Origin: Metapseudomonas boanensis
Lineage (GTDB): Bacteria > Pseudomonadota > Gammaproteobacteria > Pseudomonadales > Pseudomonadaceae
Reading direction: 5' to 3'
Assembly (NCBI RefSeq): GCF_018704125.1
Contig: NZ_JAGTIS010000017.1
Span: 26,046-90,045, forward strand
Length of the DNA stretch: 64,000 bases
Shown: positions 28,243-37,998 of the stretch, one piece after another
Position numbering within the stretch: the first letter of the stretch is position 1
Layout of the letters: each line of letters starts with the position of its first letter
The notes under the pieces: generated by a model
Databases searched by the model: none
What the model saw: only the letters and a program-made list of their open reading frames with translations
Told to the model about the DNA's origin: nothing
Translations under genes and position numbers: made by a program

Positions 28243-29256
28243 TTACGCTGCTGAAGCGGCGAACTTCTCGTAATAGAAATTCGCCGGCTGGATGCCCTGC
28301 TCGCGGATGAACTGGTTCACCGACTCCACCATGGGCGGCGGGCCGCACAGGTAGACGTCCACATCACCCTCGTTGAGGTGCTTGGGCTCGATGTGATGAG
28401 TCACATAGCCTTTCTGCGGGTAGCTGCTTGTGGGGCTGGACACGCAGGCGCTGTAGGTGAAGTTGGGAATACGTGCGGCAAACGCCTCTAGCTTGTCCAT
28501 CTCCACCAGATCAAAGTCGTGGGTCACGCCGTAGATCAGGTGCAGCGCGTGCTCGCTGCCCTGTTCCGCGATCTTTTCCAGCATTGCGGTGAAGGGCGCG
28601 AGGCCAGTGCCACCGGCCAGCAGCAGCAGCGGGCGGCGGATGTCGCGCAGGTAGAAGCTACCCAGCGGGCCGGCCAGGGTCATGCTGTCGCCCGCTTTGG
28701 CCAAACTGGTGAGGAAGCTGCTCATCAGACCGCCGGGCACGTTGCGGATCAGGAAGCTGACTTCGCCGTCCTTCTGCAGGGAGCTGAAGGAATAGGCGCG
28801 CGTCTGCTCGCTGCCCGGCACCTTGAGGTTGACATATTGCCCCGGCAGGAACGCCAGCTTGCTCAGGGATTCACCCTTGATCGACAGCGCGATGGTGCTG
28901 TCGGACAACTGGCGCACGTCGCTGATGCTGGCCTCGAAACTCGCCTGCTGAGTCTTGCAGACGTCGGAGGACGCCGGCACACGCACCACGCAGTCGCTCT
29001 CGGCGCGCATCTGGCAGGTCAGCACGTAGCCTTGCTCGGCTTCCTCTTCGCTCAGTGCATCTTCGATGTAGTCCTGGCCCATGTCATAACGGCCGGCTTC
29101 GGCGAAGCACTTGCAGGTGCCGCAGGCGCCATCACGGCAATCCAGCGGGATGTTGATGCCCTGGCGGTAGGCCGCATCGGCCACGGTTTCGCCAGCGCTG
29201 GCGTCGATGAAACGGGTGACGCCATCTTCGAAATTCAGTGCGATCTTGTGGGACAT
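28243..29256 (-). CDS. benC: Benzoate 1,2-dioxygenase electron transfer component BenC
   Basis: A 337-residue reductase that passes electrons from NADH through FAD and a 2Fe-2S cluster to the BenAB oxygenase. The plant-type ferredoxin domain is N-terminal with Cys40, Cys45, Cys48 (CRDGACGTC) and Cys81. The FAD motif is RAYSFSS (about residue 155) and the NAD domain has LLLAGGTGLAPF and the C-terminal CGPPPMVESV. The ATG at 29256 (MSHKIALNFEDG) is preferred to the frame starting at 29301, which overlaps benB. The start lies 10 bases after the benB stop. Confidence 0.94.
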   Translation of the reverse strand: MSHKIALNFEDGVTRFIDASAGETVADAAYRQGINIPLDCRDGACGTCKCFAEAGRYDMGQDYIEDALSEEEAEQGYVLTCQMRAESDCVVRVPASSDVCKTQQASFEASISDVRQLSDSTIALSIKGESLSKLAFLPGQYVNLKVPGSEQTRAYSFSSLQKDGEVSFLIRNVPGGLMSSFLTSLAKAGDSMTLAGPLGSFYLRDIRRPLLLLAGGTGLAPFTAMLEKIAEQGSEHALHLIYGVTHDFDLVEMDKLEAFAARIPNFTYSACVSSPTSSYPQKGYVTHHIEPKHLNEGDVDVYLCGPPPMVESVNQFIREQGIQPANFYYEKFAASAA

Positions 29257-29266
29257 GGCGGCCACC

Positions 29267-29755
29267 CTAGATGTGGTAGATATCGATGACTTGGCGGACA
29301 TAGTCGTTCTTCAGAACCACCTTCTTGGCCTTGATCAGCGGGCTCTCGCCGCGCACATCGAGGGTGTAGAAGCTGGTGCCGAAGTAGCTGTCCACGGTCT
29401 TGTAGCGGAAGCTCAAGGTGTGCCAGTTGAAGCGCAGCTTGCACAAGCCGTCGGCGACTTCGAGGATCTCGATGTTGCTGATGTTGTGCGAAGTACGCGT
29501 GTCCGGCATGGTCGCGCTGGAGCGGTCGGTCTTGATGCGGAATACCCGGTCTTCCAAACCGCCACGGTTGCCGTACCAGATCAGCGAAATTTCGGTCTGG
29601 GGGTCGACGGTCAGCTCGTCGTTGTCGTCCCAGGATGGCATCCAGAAGCTCGCGTCAGCCGCGTAGAGCTCCAGCCAGTTGTCCCAATCCTTGTCGTCCA
29701 GGTAGCGCGCTTCGCGGTAGAGGAAGTCGCGCACGGCGTCGTAGGTGATGCTCAT
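29267..29755 (-). CDS. benB: Benzoate 1,2-dioxygenase small (beta) subunit BenB
   Basis: A 162-residue beta subunit of the ring-hydroxylating dioxygenase, a structural partner of BenA in the alpha3beta3 oxygenase. It has the SnoaL-like fold typical of these subunits: [20 protein letters not shown] near the N-terminus, [11 protein letters not shown] and [19 protein letters not shown]. It carries no cofactor ligands. The ATG overlaps the benA stop (ATGA) and the stop is 10 bases from the benC start. Length matches BenB and XylY. Confidence 0.94.
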   Translation of the reverse strand: MSITYDAVRDFLYREARYLDDKDWDNWLELYAADASFWMPSWDDNDELTVDPQTEISLIWYGNRGGLEDRVFRIKTDRSSATMPDTRTSHNISNIEILEVADGLCKLRFNWHTLSFRYKTVDSYFGTSFYTLDVRGESPLIKAKKVVLKNDYVRQVIDIYHI

Positions 29756-31110
29756 TGCACGGCCTCCACGGGGATCAGTTGCTGCTCGGCGGCTGCGGCC
29801 TTGAGCATGGTTTCCTGCCAGTACTTGTGCTGCAGGACGAAGAGGCCTTCGTCCTCGGTGCGTACGCCGGACAGCAGCGGGTGCAGGTCGATTTCCTGGG
29901 CAGCAGCGTCGGCGCCTTCCACCCAGTGCTCGGCACCGCGGGACATGTCGTTCCAGCCACGGTTGCCCTGGTAGCCCATCTGGCAGGAGCGGAACTCCTC
30001 CAGGTCGTCCGGGGTGGCCATACCGCTGACGTTGAAGAAGTCTTCGTACTGGCGGATGCGCTTGGCGCGGGCATCACTGCTCTCGCCCTTCGGCGCGATG
30101 CAGTAGATGGTGATTTCGGTCTTGTCGACGGAGATCGGCCGCGCGATACGGATCTGCGAGCTGAACTGGTCCATCAAGTAGACGTTCGGGTACAGGCAAA
30201 GGTTGCGCGAGTTCTCGATCATCCAGTCAGCCCGGGCCTGGCCGAAGTCCTGGGCCAGTTCGTCGCGACGCTCGTAGAGCGGGCGATCCTCGGGGTTGGC
30301 CCAACGGGTCCAGAGCAGCAGGTGGCCGTGGTCGAAGGAGTAGAAGCCGCCGCCGTTCTTGGCCCAGCTTCCCGCGCTCATGGTCTTGATCTCTTCGCCC
30401 GCTTCGCGCTGCTTGCGCTGGTTCTGGGTGGCGGCGTAATTCCAGTGCACAGAGCTCACGTGGTAACCGTCAGCGCCGTTCTCAGCGGTCAGCTTCCAGT
30501 TGCCTTCGTAGATATAGCTCGAGGAACCGCGCAGGACTTCCAGGCCTTCCGGCGACTGGTCGACGATCATGTCGATGATCTTGGCGGACTCGCCCAAGTG
30601 CTCGACCAGAGGCTTCACATCAGGGTTCAGGCTGCCAAAGAGGAAGCCGCGATAGGACTCGAAACGAGCAACTTTGGTGAGGTCGTGGGAACCTTCGCAG
30701 TTGAAGCTGGACGGGTAACCAGCCTCGGCCGGGTCTTTGACCTTGAGCAACTTGCCGGAGTTGTTGAAGGTCCAGCCGTGGAACGGGCAGGTATAGGAGG
30801 AGCGGTTACCGCTCTTGTGCCGGCAGAGCATGGCACCACGGTGGCTGCAGGCATTGAGGAAGGCATTCAGCTCACCATCCTTGTTGCGCGCGATGAAGAT
30901 CGGCTGGCGCCCCATGGTAGTAGTGAGGAAGTCATTCTTGTTGGGGATCTGGCTCTCGTGGGCGAGATACAGCCAGTTGCCCTCGAAGATGTGTTTCATC
31001 TCCAGTTCGAACAGACGCGGGTCGGTGAACATCTCCCGCTTGCAGCGGTAGACACCCTTTTCCTTGTCTTCTTCAAGCAGCGAATGAAGGAACTCGAATC
31101 CCAGGGACAT
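29752..31110 (-). CDS. benA: Benzoate 1,2-dioxygenase large (alpha) subunit BenA
   Basis: A 452-residue catalytic subunit that adds both atoms of O2 to benzoate to give the cis-1,2-diol. The Rieske ligands are Cys88, His90, Cys108 and His111 (CSHRGAMLC and CPFHGW). The mononuclear iron site is in [15 protein letters not shown], with bridging Asp214 and ligands His217 and His222. It is the first gene of benABC(D)KE and has GGAGG upstream of its ATG. Two BenR-type direct repeats lie 64-99 bases upstream. XylX and AntA are close relatives, but the full ben set argues for benzoate. Confidence 0.95.
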   Translation of the reverse strand: MSLGFEFLHSLLEEDKEKGVYRCKREMFTDPRLFELEMKHIFEGNWLYLAHESQIPNKNDFLTTTMGRQPIFIARNKDGELNAFLNACSHRGAMLCRHKSGNRSSYTCPFHGWTFNNSGKLLKVKDPAEAGYPSSFNCEGSHDLTKVARFESYRGFLFGSLNPDVKPLVEHLGESAKIIDMIVDQSPEGLEVLRGSSSYIYEGNWKLTAENGADGYHVSSVHWNYAATQNQRKQREAGEEIKTMSAGSWAKNGGGFYSFDHGHLLLWTRWANPEDRPLYERRDELAQDFGQARADWMIENSRNLCLYPNVYLMDQFSSQIRIARPISVDKTEITIYCIAPKGESSDARAKRIRQYEDFFNVSGMATPDDLEEFRSCQMGYQGNRGWNDMSRGAEHWVEGADAAAQEIDLHPLLSGVRTEDEGLFVLQHKYWQETMLKAAAAEQQLIPVEAVQ

Positions 31111-31173
31111 GGCCAGGGCCTCCGTTGTTATTGTTCAGGCCAGGTCAGGTTAGGGATGCGAGGAAACGGGCAA

Positions 31174-31209
31174 TATCCGCTTTTTGCAGATCGCTATCCG
31201 TTTTGTGCA
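31174..31209 (-). promoter_or_regulatory. BenR operator: two TGCA-N6-GGATA direct repeats upstream of benA
   Basis: On the minus strand TGCACAAAACGGATA and TGCAAAAAGCGGATA occur as direct repeats with a 21-base period, one turn pair of the helix. They match the TGCA-N6-GGNTA half-sites bound by XylS and BenR. They lie 64-99 bases upstream of the benA start, the right place to activate its promoter. Confidence 0.88.
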
Positions 31210-31260
31210 GAGTGGTGGTGGTTGTAGCGGAAGGCTGGTACAGGGCGTGGCCCGTATACC

Positions 31261-31360
31261 TTGTGGGGGCGAATTCATTCGCTATGGGCGGCACAGCGGC
31301 CCCCTGATAGGTCTCAGGGCAGACCTACGGTCTGCTCAGCGAATGAATTTGCCCAAACAG
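31261..31360. repeat. Palindromic repeat (GAATTCATTCGC type) between benR and benA
   Basis: GGGGGCGAATTCATTCGCT at 31265-31283 pairs with AGCGAATGAATTTGCCC at 31338-31354. The element lies upstream of the BenR sites, between benR and its target. Confidence 0.6.
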
Positions 31361-31377
31361 GAACAGCAGCAGACCCG

Positions 31378-32337
31378 TTACAAGCCCCGGCGCTTCAGGG
31401 TATCCGAAGGCAACTCGCCGAACTGATTGCGGTAGGTTTCGGAAAATCGTCCCAGGTGCAGGAAACCGTAGTCCAGCGCCAGCTCGGTGAGGTTTCGCAC
31501 ATTGCAGCTCGGGTCGACCAGGGCGGCGCGAATGCGCTCCAGCCGCTTCTGCCGAATGTAGTGCTTGGGCGTGGTACCGAGGTGACGCTCGAACAGCGCG
31601 TAGAGCGAGCGCAGGCTCATGTTGGCCTGCTGCGCCAGGGCTTCGCTGCTGATGTCCTGTTTCAGATTGTTGTCGATGAAATCCAGGATTCGTTCAAACG
31701 AGGCCGCCTGGGAGCACAGGCTTTCTCGGCTGACGTTGGTCTTCATCAGCGACAGCATCTTGCTACCGACGATTTGCGCGTAATGCTCCTGCACCCGTAG
31801 CAGTGGGTCACCGGTTTCAGCCTCGTTGCAGACCATCGCCAGCAGGTTGACGAAGCCCTCCAGCTCGTCCAGTTGGTAGTGGTTCTGCAGGAAGCGCACG
31901 CCCTGACTCGGGTAATGCCAGCGTTGCTCCTGGCAGATCGACTCGAGCAAAGTAGTCGGCAGCTTGAGGATGAACTTCTCGCAGTCGTCCGAGTAAGTCA
32001 GGTCGACCGGGTCGTCAGGATTGATCAACAGCAACTCACCCGGCGCCAGGTAATGCTCCTGCTTATAGCCACGCCACAGGCAATGACCGCTGAGAAGTAT
32101 CTGCAGGTGGTAGATGGTCTCCAGGGCCGGCGAGGTGACCCGCACGCTGCCGCCATAGCTGATCCGGCACAGGTCCAGGTTGGCGAACTTGCGGTGATTG
32201 AGGCTGGCTTCCGGATGGCCTGCAGCTGGCAGACGGATGCAGTGCATCCCGACATGCTGGTTCACATATCCGGACACGGCGTAGGGGTCCGCACGCTCGA
32301 ACACCCTACTGCGTTCACTCAGCAGGCGATTATCCAT
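31378..32337 (-). CDS. benR: AraC/XylS-family activator BenR
   Basis: A 319-residue AraC-family regulator that activates the ben operon with benzoate as effector. The C-terminal double HTH covers about residues 215-315: LAQQANMSLRSLYALFERHLG in the first helix pair and the AraC signature with LALDYGFLHLGRFSETYRNQFGELPS. The N-terminal ligand domain has QHVGMHCIRLP and APGELLLINPDDPVDLTY. It is upstream of benA on the same strand, and two TGCA-N6-GGATA half-sites sit in front of benA. The adjacency and sites make the assignment strong. Confidence 0.93.
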   Translation of the reverse strand: MDNRLLSERSRVFERADPYAVSGYVNQHVGMHCIRLPAAGHPEASLNHRKFANLDLCRISYGGSVRVTSPALETIYHLQILLSGHCLWRGYKQEHYLAPGELLLINPDDPVDLTYSDDCEKFILKLPTTLLESICQEQRWHYPSQGVRFLQNHYQLDELEGFVNLLAMVCNEAETGDPLLRVQEHYAQIVGSKMLSLMKTNVSRESLCSQAASFERILDFIDNNLKQDISSEALAQQANMSLRSLYALFERHLGTTPKHYIRQKRLERIRAALVDPSCNVRNLTELALDYGFLHLGRFSETYRNQFGELPSDTLKRRGL

Positions 32338-32645
32338 TACCAGGCACTCTTGTAGTTTTTATGCCATGAGCGTCATGCCTCGCAGACAAGCGCTAATGGT
32401 CCGATACTGTCGATTCTATTTGAGGCTTCCACCGCGCGCCTCAAGCAAAGATAAACGGTTACATCTTGGGCTCATTGCCGAGCCATCAGGCGGGCAGACC
32501 TTACGAGTAGGTTAGTGGCTATTCAATTGGACCCCTGGCAAAGCGTTCGATCAGCGAACACTTTGCCGGGAGCGCTTGGCTAATCCCTTGTGGCGGGAAC
32601 ACATTCGCCCTTCACCAGGAGCACCACGGCAACGAGCTATCCCTG
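32338..32645. other. Intergenic region between pcaR and benR, no gene seen
   Basis: This stretch separates the 3' end of pcaR from the benR start and presumably holds the benR promoter. A remnant of the CATTCGCCC-type repeat motif lies near 32605. No ORF with recognisable content is present. Confidence 0.5.
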
Positions 32646-33488
32646 TTAGTGGAACAACCGCGTACTGAGCTCCTTGCTGGCCTCCAGCAACGCGGGTAGG
32701 AAGCGGCTTTCCAGTTCCTGGCGACCGATGCGGCCCACATGGGTACCAACGTTGAGCGCTGCCAGTACCTGGCCGGCGGAGTCGCGCACCGGCACTGCGA
32801 CTGAACGCAGGCCGACTTCCAACTCCTGATCGATGATTACCCAGCCCTGGCGACGAATCTCTTCGATACTGGCGAGCAAGCCTTCGCGGGTATGCACGGT
32901 GCGGCTGGTCTTCACCTGCAGATCGACATGATCGAGGTAGTCGGTGAGCGCCGCATCGTCCAGCGCGGCCAGGAGGATGCGCCCCATCGACGTGCAATAG
33001 GCTGGGAGGCGGCTGCCGACGCTAAGGTCCACCGAGATCAAACGCTGTGGCGTGGCCGAGCGAGCGATGTAGAGAATCTCGTCACCCTCCAGGGTGGCCA
33101 TCGAGCACGCCTCGTGCAGTTGCTCGCTGAGGCGGTCGAGGATCGGCTGGGCGGTTACCGCCAGAGGTGTCGACGAGAGGTAGGCATGGCCCAAGGTAAG
33201 GACCTTCGGCAATAGCGAATAGGTGCGCCCATCGGTAGTGACATAGCCCAGCTTGATCAGCGTATGCAGGCAACGACGCACCGCGGCACGGGGAATCTCG
33301 GTGCGATGACTGATCTGGGCAATGGTCAGGTGACGCTTGCGTTCCTGGAACGCGTGGATCACTGCCAAGCCACGGGCCAGCGAGGTCATGAAGTTCGGGT
33401 CGCCGGTGAAGGCCTCGATGCGCTTGGCCGGCGAGGCGATGATCGGAGGCGCAAGTGGAGGCAGTGGCACGCGTTGTTCGTCGCTCAT
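32646..33488 (-). CDS. pcaR: IclR-family regulator PcaR
   Basis: A 280-residue IclR-type regulator that in Pseudomonas activates the pca genes with beta-ketoadipate as effector and represses its own gene. The N-terminal winged HTH covers roughly residues 35-95, with LTIAQISHRTEIPRAAVRRCL as its core. The effector domain has SVGSRLPAYCTSMGRILLAAL and VGLRSVAVPVRDSAGQVLAALNV. A perfect 12-base palindrome with GTTCGATAATCG lies 41-68 bases upstream of its start, fitting autoregulation. It is located between benR and the pcaHG group, unlike P. putida where pcaR heads pcaK. Confidence 0.93.
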   Translation of the reverse strand: MSDEQRVPLPPLAPPIIASPAKRIEAFTGDPNFMTSLARGLAVIHAFQERKRHLTIAQISHRTEIPRAAVRRCLHTLIKLGYVTTDGRTYSLLPKVLTLGHAYLSSTPLAVTAQPILDRLSEQLHEACSMATLEGDEILYIARSATPQRLISVDLSVGSRLPAYCTSMGRILLAALDDAALTDYLDHVDLQVKTSRTVHTREGLLASIEEIRRQGWVIIDQELEVGLRSVAVPVRDSAGQVLAALNVGTHVGRIGRQELESRFLPALLEASKELSTRLFH

Positions 33489-33528
33489 TCTTGTTGTCCT
33501 TGAAGATCAGGGGAATACTGGTTTCGGC

Positions 33529-33556
33529 CGATTATCGAACCAAAGTTCGATAATCG
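33529..33556 (-). promoter_or_regulatory. PcaR operator upstream of pcaR (perfect palindrome)
   Basis: CGATTATCGAAC at 33529-33540 and GTTCGATAATCG at 33545-33556 are perfect complements with a CAAA spacer. The right half continues as GTTCGATAATCGCA, matching the known PcaR site GTTCGATAATCGCAC. It is 41-68 bases upstream of the pcaR start and is probably its autoregulatory operator. Confidence 0.85.
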
Positions 33557-33765
33557 CAATTGACCCTGTCGCCCTTGCCTTCTACCTTGGCGCGGCTTTC
33601 GGCGCCCCGAGGTTTTCAACCTCAGCCACTGATCAGGTACCGGGGCCCCGGGCTGCGGCTGTGCTCATGAGGTGCAGCCGAAACACCCCCACGCAGGTGC
33701 CATAACCCCGGCGCGCCAAACACGCGTCCGGGGCTGGCTTTCCGAGCGCTGCTGCCATCCACCTG

Positions 33766-34398
33766 TTAGAGCAGCTTGCACACCTCGTCGAACTCCAGGC
33801 GTGGGCTGCGCGCGTGGAGCTTGGTCGGGTCGCCGTAGCCCAGGTTGCAGAGGAAGTTGGCCTTCACATGGCTGTCTGGAAAATGTTCCAGCTGGAAAGC
33901 GTTGGTTTCTCCGTCTGCGGGAAAGAACTCATGGTCGACCATCACGTTGTCGAACCCGGACATGGGCCCGCAGTCGAGCCCAAGTGCTCGTGCGGCGATC
34001 ATGAAATAGGCCCCCTGCAGCGAGCTGTTGCGCCTCGCAGTGATGCCGGCAAGCTCCGGTGTGTTGGCGAACCACGCGCGGGCATCAGTGTGAGGAAAGA
34101 GCTTCGGTAGCTGTTCGTAGAATTTCAGGTCATAGGCGATGATGGCCGTGACCGGCGCCGCCATGGTCTTGTCGACATTGCCCGGAGCCAGTGCGGGCAA
34201 TAGCCGGCGCTTGGCTTCGGGGGTTCGCAGGAAGAGGATCCGTGCCGGACAGCAGTTCGCGCTGGTCGGCCCCCATTTCATCAGGTCATAGAGCTGCTTG
34301 AGCGTGTCGTCGCTCACCGGTTTGTCGAGCCAGGCACTGTGGGTGCGCGCCTGGCGGAATAGCAGGTCCAGTCCTTCCTCACTCAATCGATTGCTCAT
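33766..34398 (-). CDS. Nitroreductase-family protein, RutE-like malonic semialdehyde reductase
   Basis: A 210-residue FMN-dependent nitroreductase-family protein. It resembles RutE/YdfG-type malonic semialdehyde reductases: [21 protein letters not shown] at the start, [22 protein letters not shown] near residue 40, [25 protein letters not shown] near residue 130 and the CNLGYGDP segment near residue 185. The ATG at 34398 has GAGGAGG upstream; the larger open frame to 35469 is antisense-free but lies over the AEC gene and is not real. Rut genes are absent nearby, so its role with the pca genes is unknown. Confidence 0.85.
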   Translation of the reverse strand: MSNRLSEEGLDLLFRQARTHSAWLDKPVSDDTLKQLYDLMKWGPTSANCCPARILFLRTPEAKRRLLPALAPGNVDKTMAAPVTAIIAYDLKFYEQLPKLFPHTDARAWFANTPELAGITARRNSSLQGAYFMIAARALGLDCGPMSGFDNVMVDHEFFPADGETNAFQLEHFPDSHVKANFLCNLGYGDPTKLHARSPRLEFDEVCKLL

Positions 34399-34499
34399 CG
34401 CCGCCTCCTCGAACTGGGGTGGACCGCACATCGTACGGGCCTGGCCACAGGGCCAGCCCATTGAGAATAGACAGCTGCATTCGGGTCGAGGCATTTCCC

Positions 34500-35429
34500 T
34501 CAGGCCAGCACCCCTAGGAAGAAGCTGATGGTGATAAAGGCCAGCACGGTTGCCACCACCAGTGCCGCGGCGCAGCGGCCTTCCAGGCCATAGCGCTGAC
34601 CGAGGATGGGATAGATGCTCATCATCGGCGAGCAAGCGAAGAGCACACCGGCGACCTTCATCACCGGGTCGACCGGCGGCAGCAGTGTGAAGCACAGCAG
34701 CACTGCCAACGGATGCAGCAGCAGTTTGCCGAGGCTGAGCTGAGCCACATCCTTGAGCAAACCCCCGACCTTCAGTCCGTTCAGGCTGCCGCCGATGACG
34801 AACAGCGCGACCGGAGCCGATGCCATCGCCAGCATCTCCACGACCTTCATCGCAATCGTTGGTAAGCGCACTTCCAGCACCGCCAGGGCCAGGCCAAGGC
34901 TGATGGCGATGATGATCGGGTTGCGCACCAGGCGCTTGAAGGTCTCCAGCACGGCAGCCCTGGCGCTTGAGCCGTTCTGGTGGCCTAACTCTGCAATCGC
35001 AAGGGCCAGCGGAATCATCAGCAGGTTCTCCACCAGCATGCCAAGTGCCAGAGCGGCCGCCGCTGGCGCGCCAAGGGCCATGACGACAATGGGGTAGCCG
35101 ATGAAACCGCTGTTGGAGACCGACATCCCCAGTGCGCTCAGCGCGCTGCCGGTGAGCGTGTCCTTGCGCACCAGACGAGAGAACAGCAATCCCAGGCAGA
35201 ACACCAGGAGCGAACCGAGGCCATAAGCCAGCAGGTAGACGGCATCGAAGACCTGATCCAGTGGACGTTCGACGAGCGCCTTGATCACCAGAGCAGGCAA
35301 GGCAAAGGTGATGACGAACTTGCCGAGGCCGGCAACCTGCTCGCGGCTGACCAGACTTGCGCGCGATGAGAGGAACCCGATCCCGATGAGGATGAAGATG
35401 GGTGCGGTGATGCCAAATATCTGAAGCAT
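34500..35429 (-). CDS. AEC-family transporter (auxin efflux carrier-like)
   Basis: A 309-residue inner membrane protein with about 10 hydrophobic segments. It belongs to the AEC family, with [23 protein letters not shown] at the start, [16 protein letters not shown] after it, and the [20 protein letters not shown] motif near residue 105, which is characteristic of the family. Bacterial relatives move malonate, malate or other carboxylates. Its start lies 17 bases after the ZapE-like stop, so it belongs to the pcaHG transcript. An organic acid made in the pathway is a guess for the substrate. Confidence 0.85.
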   Translation of the reverse strand: MLQIFGITAPIFILIGIGFLSSRASLVSREQVAGLGKFVITFALPALVIKALVERPLDQVFDAVYLLAYGLGSLLVFCLGLLFSRLVRKDTLTGSALSALGMSVSNSGFIGYPIVVMALGAPAAAALALGMLVENLLMIPLALAIAELGHQNGSSARAAVLETFKRLVRNPIIIAISLGLALAVLEVRLPTIAMKVVEMLAMASAPVALFVIGGSLNGLKVGGLLKDVAQLSLGKLLLHPLAVLLCFTLLPPVDPVMKVAGVLFACSPMMSIYPILGQRYGLEGRCAAALVVATVLAFITISFFLGVLA

Positions 35430-35446
35430 GTCTGAGCTCGACGTTT

Positions 35447-36559
35447 CTATCGGATAACAGAGTGTCCATTCATCGCGGGCCTCACCTGGCTGAGCTGCTG
35501 CAGGCGACTGTGGGTGCGCGAGAAATCCATATGGGGCGTGTCACGGCATAGCTCGGCCAGGCTCGCTTCGCTGCCGAGCTGCAAGCGCAGACCACTGTCG
35601 TAGGCGATATCGACGAGGTTGACGAAGCGTTGCTGGACATCGATCGGTTCCTCGCCAAGGCACGGTACAGCGCTGACGGCCAGGTGGCGGAACTGCTGGC
35701 TGAGCCAGAGGAAGTCGGCACTGGAGTGCGGCCTGCGGCACAGCTCATCGAAGGCCAGCCAGGCACATTGCCCTTCCTGGGCCAGCAGGTGCATCGGATG
35801 CTGGTTGACCATCAGAGGCACGTCACGCAAGGCCTCAGACGTCAGGCCGAGAAGGCGTTCGAACTCACCCTCGACGAAGTTGGAAATCGGCCAGCAGTGG
35901 CGGCCCCAGTCCTCCAATATGCTTGCGCGTTGCCGATAGTCCTCGCCCGCGTCCAGCTCCAGCACGTCGAAGCGTTTCTCGATCAGCGCGATGGCCGGTT
36001 TGAAGCGCTCGCGATACAGCGGGTTGGGGCATAGGCCATCAGGGTGGTAATTGGAGGTGCAAACCACGCCCGTCCCCTCCTCCACCATCACCTTGAGCAG
36101 CCGTCCAAGTAGCACGGCATCGCCAATGTCGTGGACGTGGAATTCATCGAAGCACAGCAAGCGTGCCTCGCCTGCCAGCTCTCGCGCAGCCAGGGCGAGC
36201 GGGTCCGGTTGGCCGGCATGGGCCCGCATACGCACTTGCAGCTCCGCAAGGAAGCCGTGGAAATGCACACGACGCTTGTCCTTGAGCGGTACTGCAGCGA
36301 AGAACGCATCCATCACGAAACTCTTGCCGCGCCCCACGCCCCCCCACAGATAAACCCCCGCAGCCGTTCGCCGCAGCCAGCTTTTGCGTCCTGCCAGAAA
36401 CGCCTCGAGCCATTGCCCGAGATGGGCAATGGCAGCGCGTTGCGCTGTATCGGCCCGATAACCTCGGGCCTCCAGCAGCACGTCGAAGTGTCGCCCGATA
36501 CGCTGATCGACCGGTTCGATCAGCGTATCCCGAGAGGGTTCTTCAATCCTAGAAGTCAA
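35447..36559 (-). CDS. AFG1/ZapE-family ATPase
   Basis: A 370-residue AFG1-like AAA ATPase, the family of E. coli ZapE and mitochondrial AFG1/LACE1. Walker A is GGVGRGKS (residues 73-80), preceded by AAGVYLWGG, and Walker B is [15 protein letters not shown] near residue 135. The [26 protein letters not shown] motif near 163 is typical. Its start overlaps the pcaG stop by 11 bases, so it is translated from the pca transcript. Pseudomonads usually have a housekeeping zapE elsewhere, so this is probably a second copy with a specialised role. I leave the gene symbol empty for that reason. Confidence 0.88.
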   Translation of the reverse strand: MTSRIEEPSRDTLIEPVDQRIGRHFDVLLEARGYRADTAQRAAIAHLGQWLEAFLAGRKSWLRRTAAGVYLWGGVGRGKSFVMDAFFAAVPLKDKRRVHFHGFLAELQVRMRAHAGQPDPLALAARELAGEARLLCFDEFHVHDIGDAVLLGRLLKVMVEEGTGVVCTSNYHPDGLCPNPLYRERFKPAIALIEKRFDVLELDAGEDYRQRASILEDWGRHCWPISNFVEGEFERLLGLTSEALRDVPLMVNQHPMHLLAQEGQCAWLAFDELCRRPHSSADFLWLSQQFRHLAVSAVPCLGEEPIDVQQRFVNLVDIAYDSGLRLQLGSEASLAELCRDTPHMDFSRTHSRLQQLSQVRPAMNGHSVIR

Positions 36560-37154
36560 AGAACACGGTCTCGCCTTCTCCCTGGATACGGATGTCGAAG
36601 CGATAGGCCAGCTTGCCGTCCACCTCGCATCGTTTAGCCACCAGCGTTTCGCGACGTTGCGGCTGCTCGATCAGGTTGAGCACCGGGTCCTTGGCGTTGG
36701 CCTCGGCTTCATCCTCGAAGTAGACGCGCGTCTGCAGCTGGATGTTGATGCCGCGGGCGAACAGCGAGATGTTGATGTGTGGCGCCATCGGCACGCCAGC
36801 GGCGTTGTTCACCACGCCAGGCTTGACGGTCTTCAGGGTCCATTCGCCGGCATCGAAGGTAGTGGCGGTACGACCGAAACAGTTGAACGGCTTCTCAACA
36901 TCGAAGGCCCGGTCGTAGAGGCCTTCATGGTTGGCCTGCCAGAACTCCAGGAAGGAGTCACGCACCAGGTGGCCATTGCCGTCGTAGACGTGGCCTATCA
37001 GCAGGATGTGCTGGCCCGGCGCATCGGCCTTGGCCATTTCGTTCCAGATTTCCTGTTCACGGGTCGGGTTACCGGCGGCCGCCAGGGCCAAGCCGATGTG
37101 GACGTAGGGGCCGGCAGTCTGCGAAGGGGTTTCCGGCAGCAGTTCGATAGGCAT
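36549..37154 (-). CDS. pcaG: Protocatechuate 3,4-dioxygenase alpha subunit PcaG
   Basis: A 201-residue alpha subunit of the intradiol ring-cleaving protocatechuate 3,4-dioxygenase. It has the family beta-sandwich motifs (ETPSQTAGPYVHIGLAL at the N-terminus, GHVYDGNGHLVRDSFLEFWQAN, and PHINISLFARGINIQLQTRVYF). As in other PcaG proteins the iron ligands are lost; the equivalents of the beta-subunit Tyr and His are not in place. It starts 12 bases after the pcaH stop. Confidence 0.94.
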   Translation of the reverse strand: MPIELLPETPSQTAGPYVHIGLALAAAGNPTREQEIWNEMAKADAPGQHILLIGHVYDGNGHLVRDSFLEFWQANHEGLYDRAFDVEKPFNCFGRTATTFDAGEWTLKTVKPGVVNNAAGVPMAPHINISLFARGINIQLQTRVYFEDEAEANAKDPVLNLIEQPQRRETLVAKRCEVDGKLAYRFDIRIQGEGETVFFDF

Positions 37155-37166
37155 GCGCGTGGCTCC

Positions 37167-37886
37167 TCAGCGGTTTTCGAAGTGGGTCTTGCGCTGGCCG
37201 CGCAGGACGATGTCAAAGCGATATGCCAGGCAATCCATGGGATTGGCCATGCTCATGTCGAGCTTGGCGATAAGCGTCTGCACTGCATCCGGATTAGCGA
37301 TCGACTTGACGATCGGGCACATCGGGATCAACGGGTCGCCCTCGAAATAGAGCTGAGTGATCAGCTTGGTGGAGATTGACGGGCCGCTGATGGAAAAATG
37401 GATGTGCGCTGGACGCCAGTCGTTCGGACCGTTACGCCAGGGGTAAGGGCCGGGCTTGATGGTGCGGAAGCAGTAGTTGCCTTCGCTATCGGTCAGGGCA
37501 CGGCCGACGCCGCCGAAGTTCGGATCCAGAGGTGCCAGATAGCGGTCGTTCTTGTGGCGGTAGCGGCCGCCAGCGTTGGCTTGCCACATTTCCACCAGGG
37601 TGTGCGGGATCGGCTTGCCGTACTGATCGAAGACCCGACCGGAGACAATGATGCGCTCGCCGATGGGCAGTCCGCCGTTGTTGAAGTTGAGCAGCAGGTC
37701 GTTGTCGTGCTCGCCCATCTTCAGGTGGGAGAAATCCGGGCCAGTAGCTTCCGAGATCGACTGCGGAATGCTCACCAGCGCCTGACGCGGGGAACGGGCG
37801 ACCGATGTCTTGTAGTCGGGCGTGAAGGCTTTCGGATGCCAGTTTCGGTCACGGGTGACGAAACGGCTGTTTTCCGCATCGGACAT
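37167..37886 (-). CDS. pcaH: Protocatechuate 3,4-dioxygenase beta subunit PcaH
   Basis: A 239-residue beta subunit carrying the Fe(III) that cleaves protocatechuate to beta-carboxy-cis,cis-muconate. The four iron ligands are Tyr109 (in GGRYRHKND), Tyr148 (in KPGPYPW), His161 and His163 (in RPAHIHFS). These align with the Tyr108, Tyr147, His160 and His162 of P. putida. It is the first gene of the pcaHG transcript. A PcaQ palindrome lies about 113-128 bases upstream of its ATG. The adjacent pcaQ gene controls it. Confidence 0.95.
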   Translation of the reverse strand: MSDAENSRFVTRDRNWHPKAFTPDYKTSVARSPRQALVSIPQSISEATGPDFSHLKMGEHDNDLLLNFNNGGLPIGERIIVSGRVFDQYGKPIPHTLVEMWQANAGGRYRHKNDRYLAPLDPNFGGVGRALTDSEGNYCFRTIKPGPYPWRNGPNDWRPAHIHFSISGPSISTKLITQLYFEGDPLIPMCPIVKSIANPDAVQTLIAKLDMSMANPMDCLAYRFDIVLRGQRKTHFENR

Positions 37887-37998
37887 CAGGGCTTCCTCTT
37901 GTTGGAGTAGTGGAGCGGCTCAGCTACAGGGCAGCGAACCGTGGACCTAGTCTCGTCCAATCGAGGAAAGCAGAAAACTGAAAAGATGCCGCCAACCC

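Noticed and set aside
29755..31227. 490-residue plus-strand frame opposite benA
   Set aside because: It is fully antisense to benA, whose Rieske and iron ligands are intact; the frame is open only through codon bias.
34399..35469. N-terminal extension of the nitroreductase frame
   Set aside because: It covers the AEC transporter gene, which has clear membrane segments; the ATG at 34398 has a strong ribosome site.
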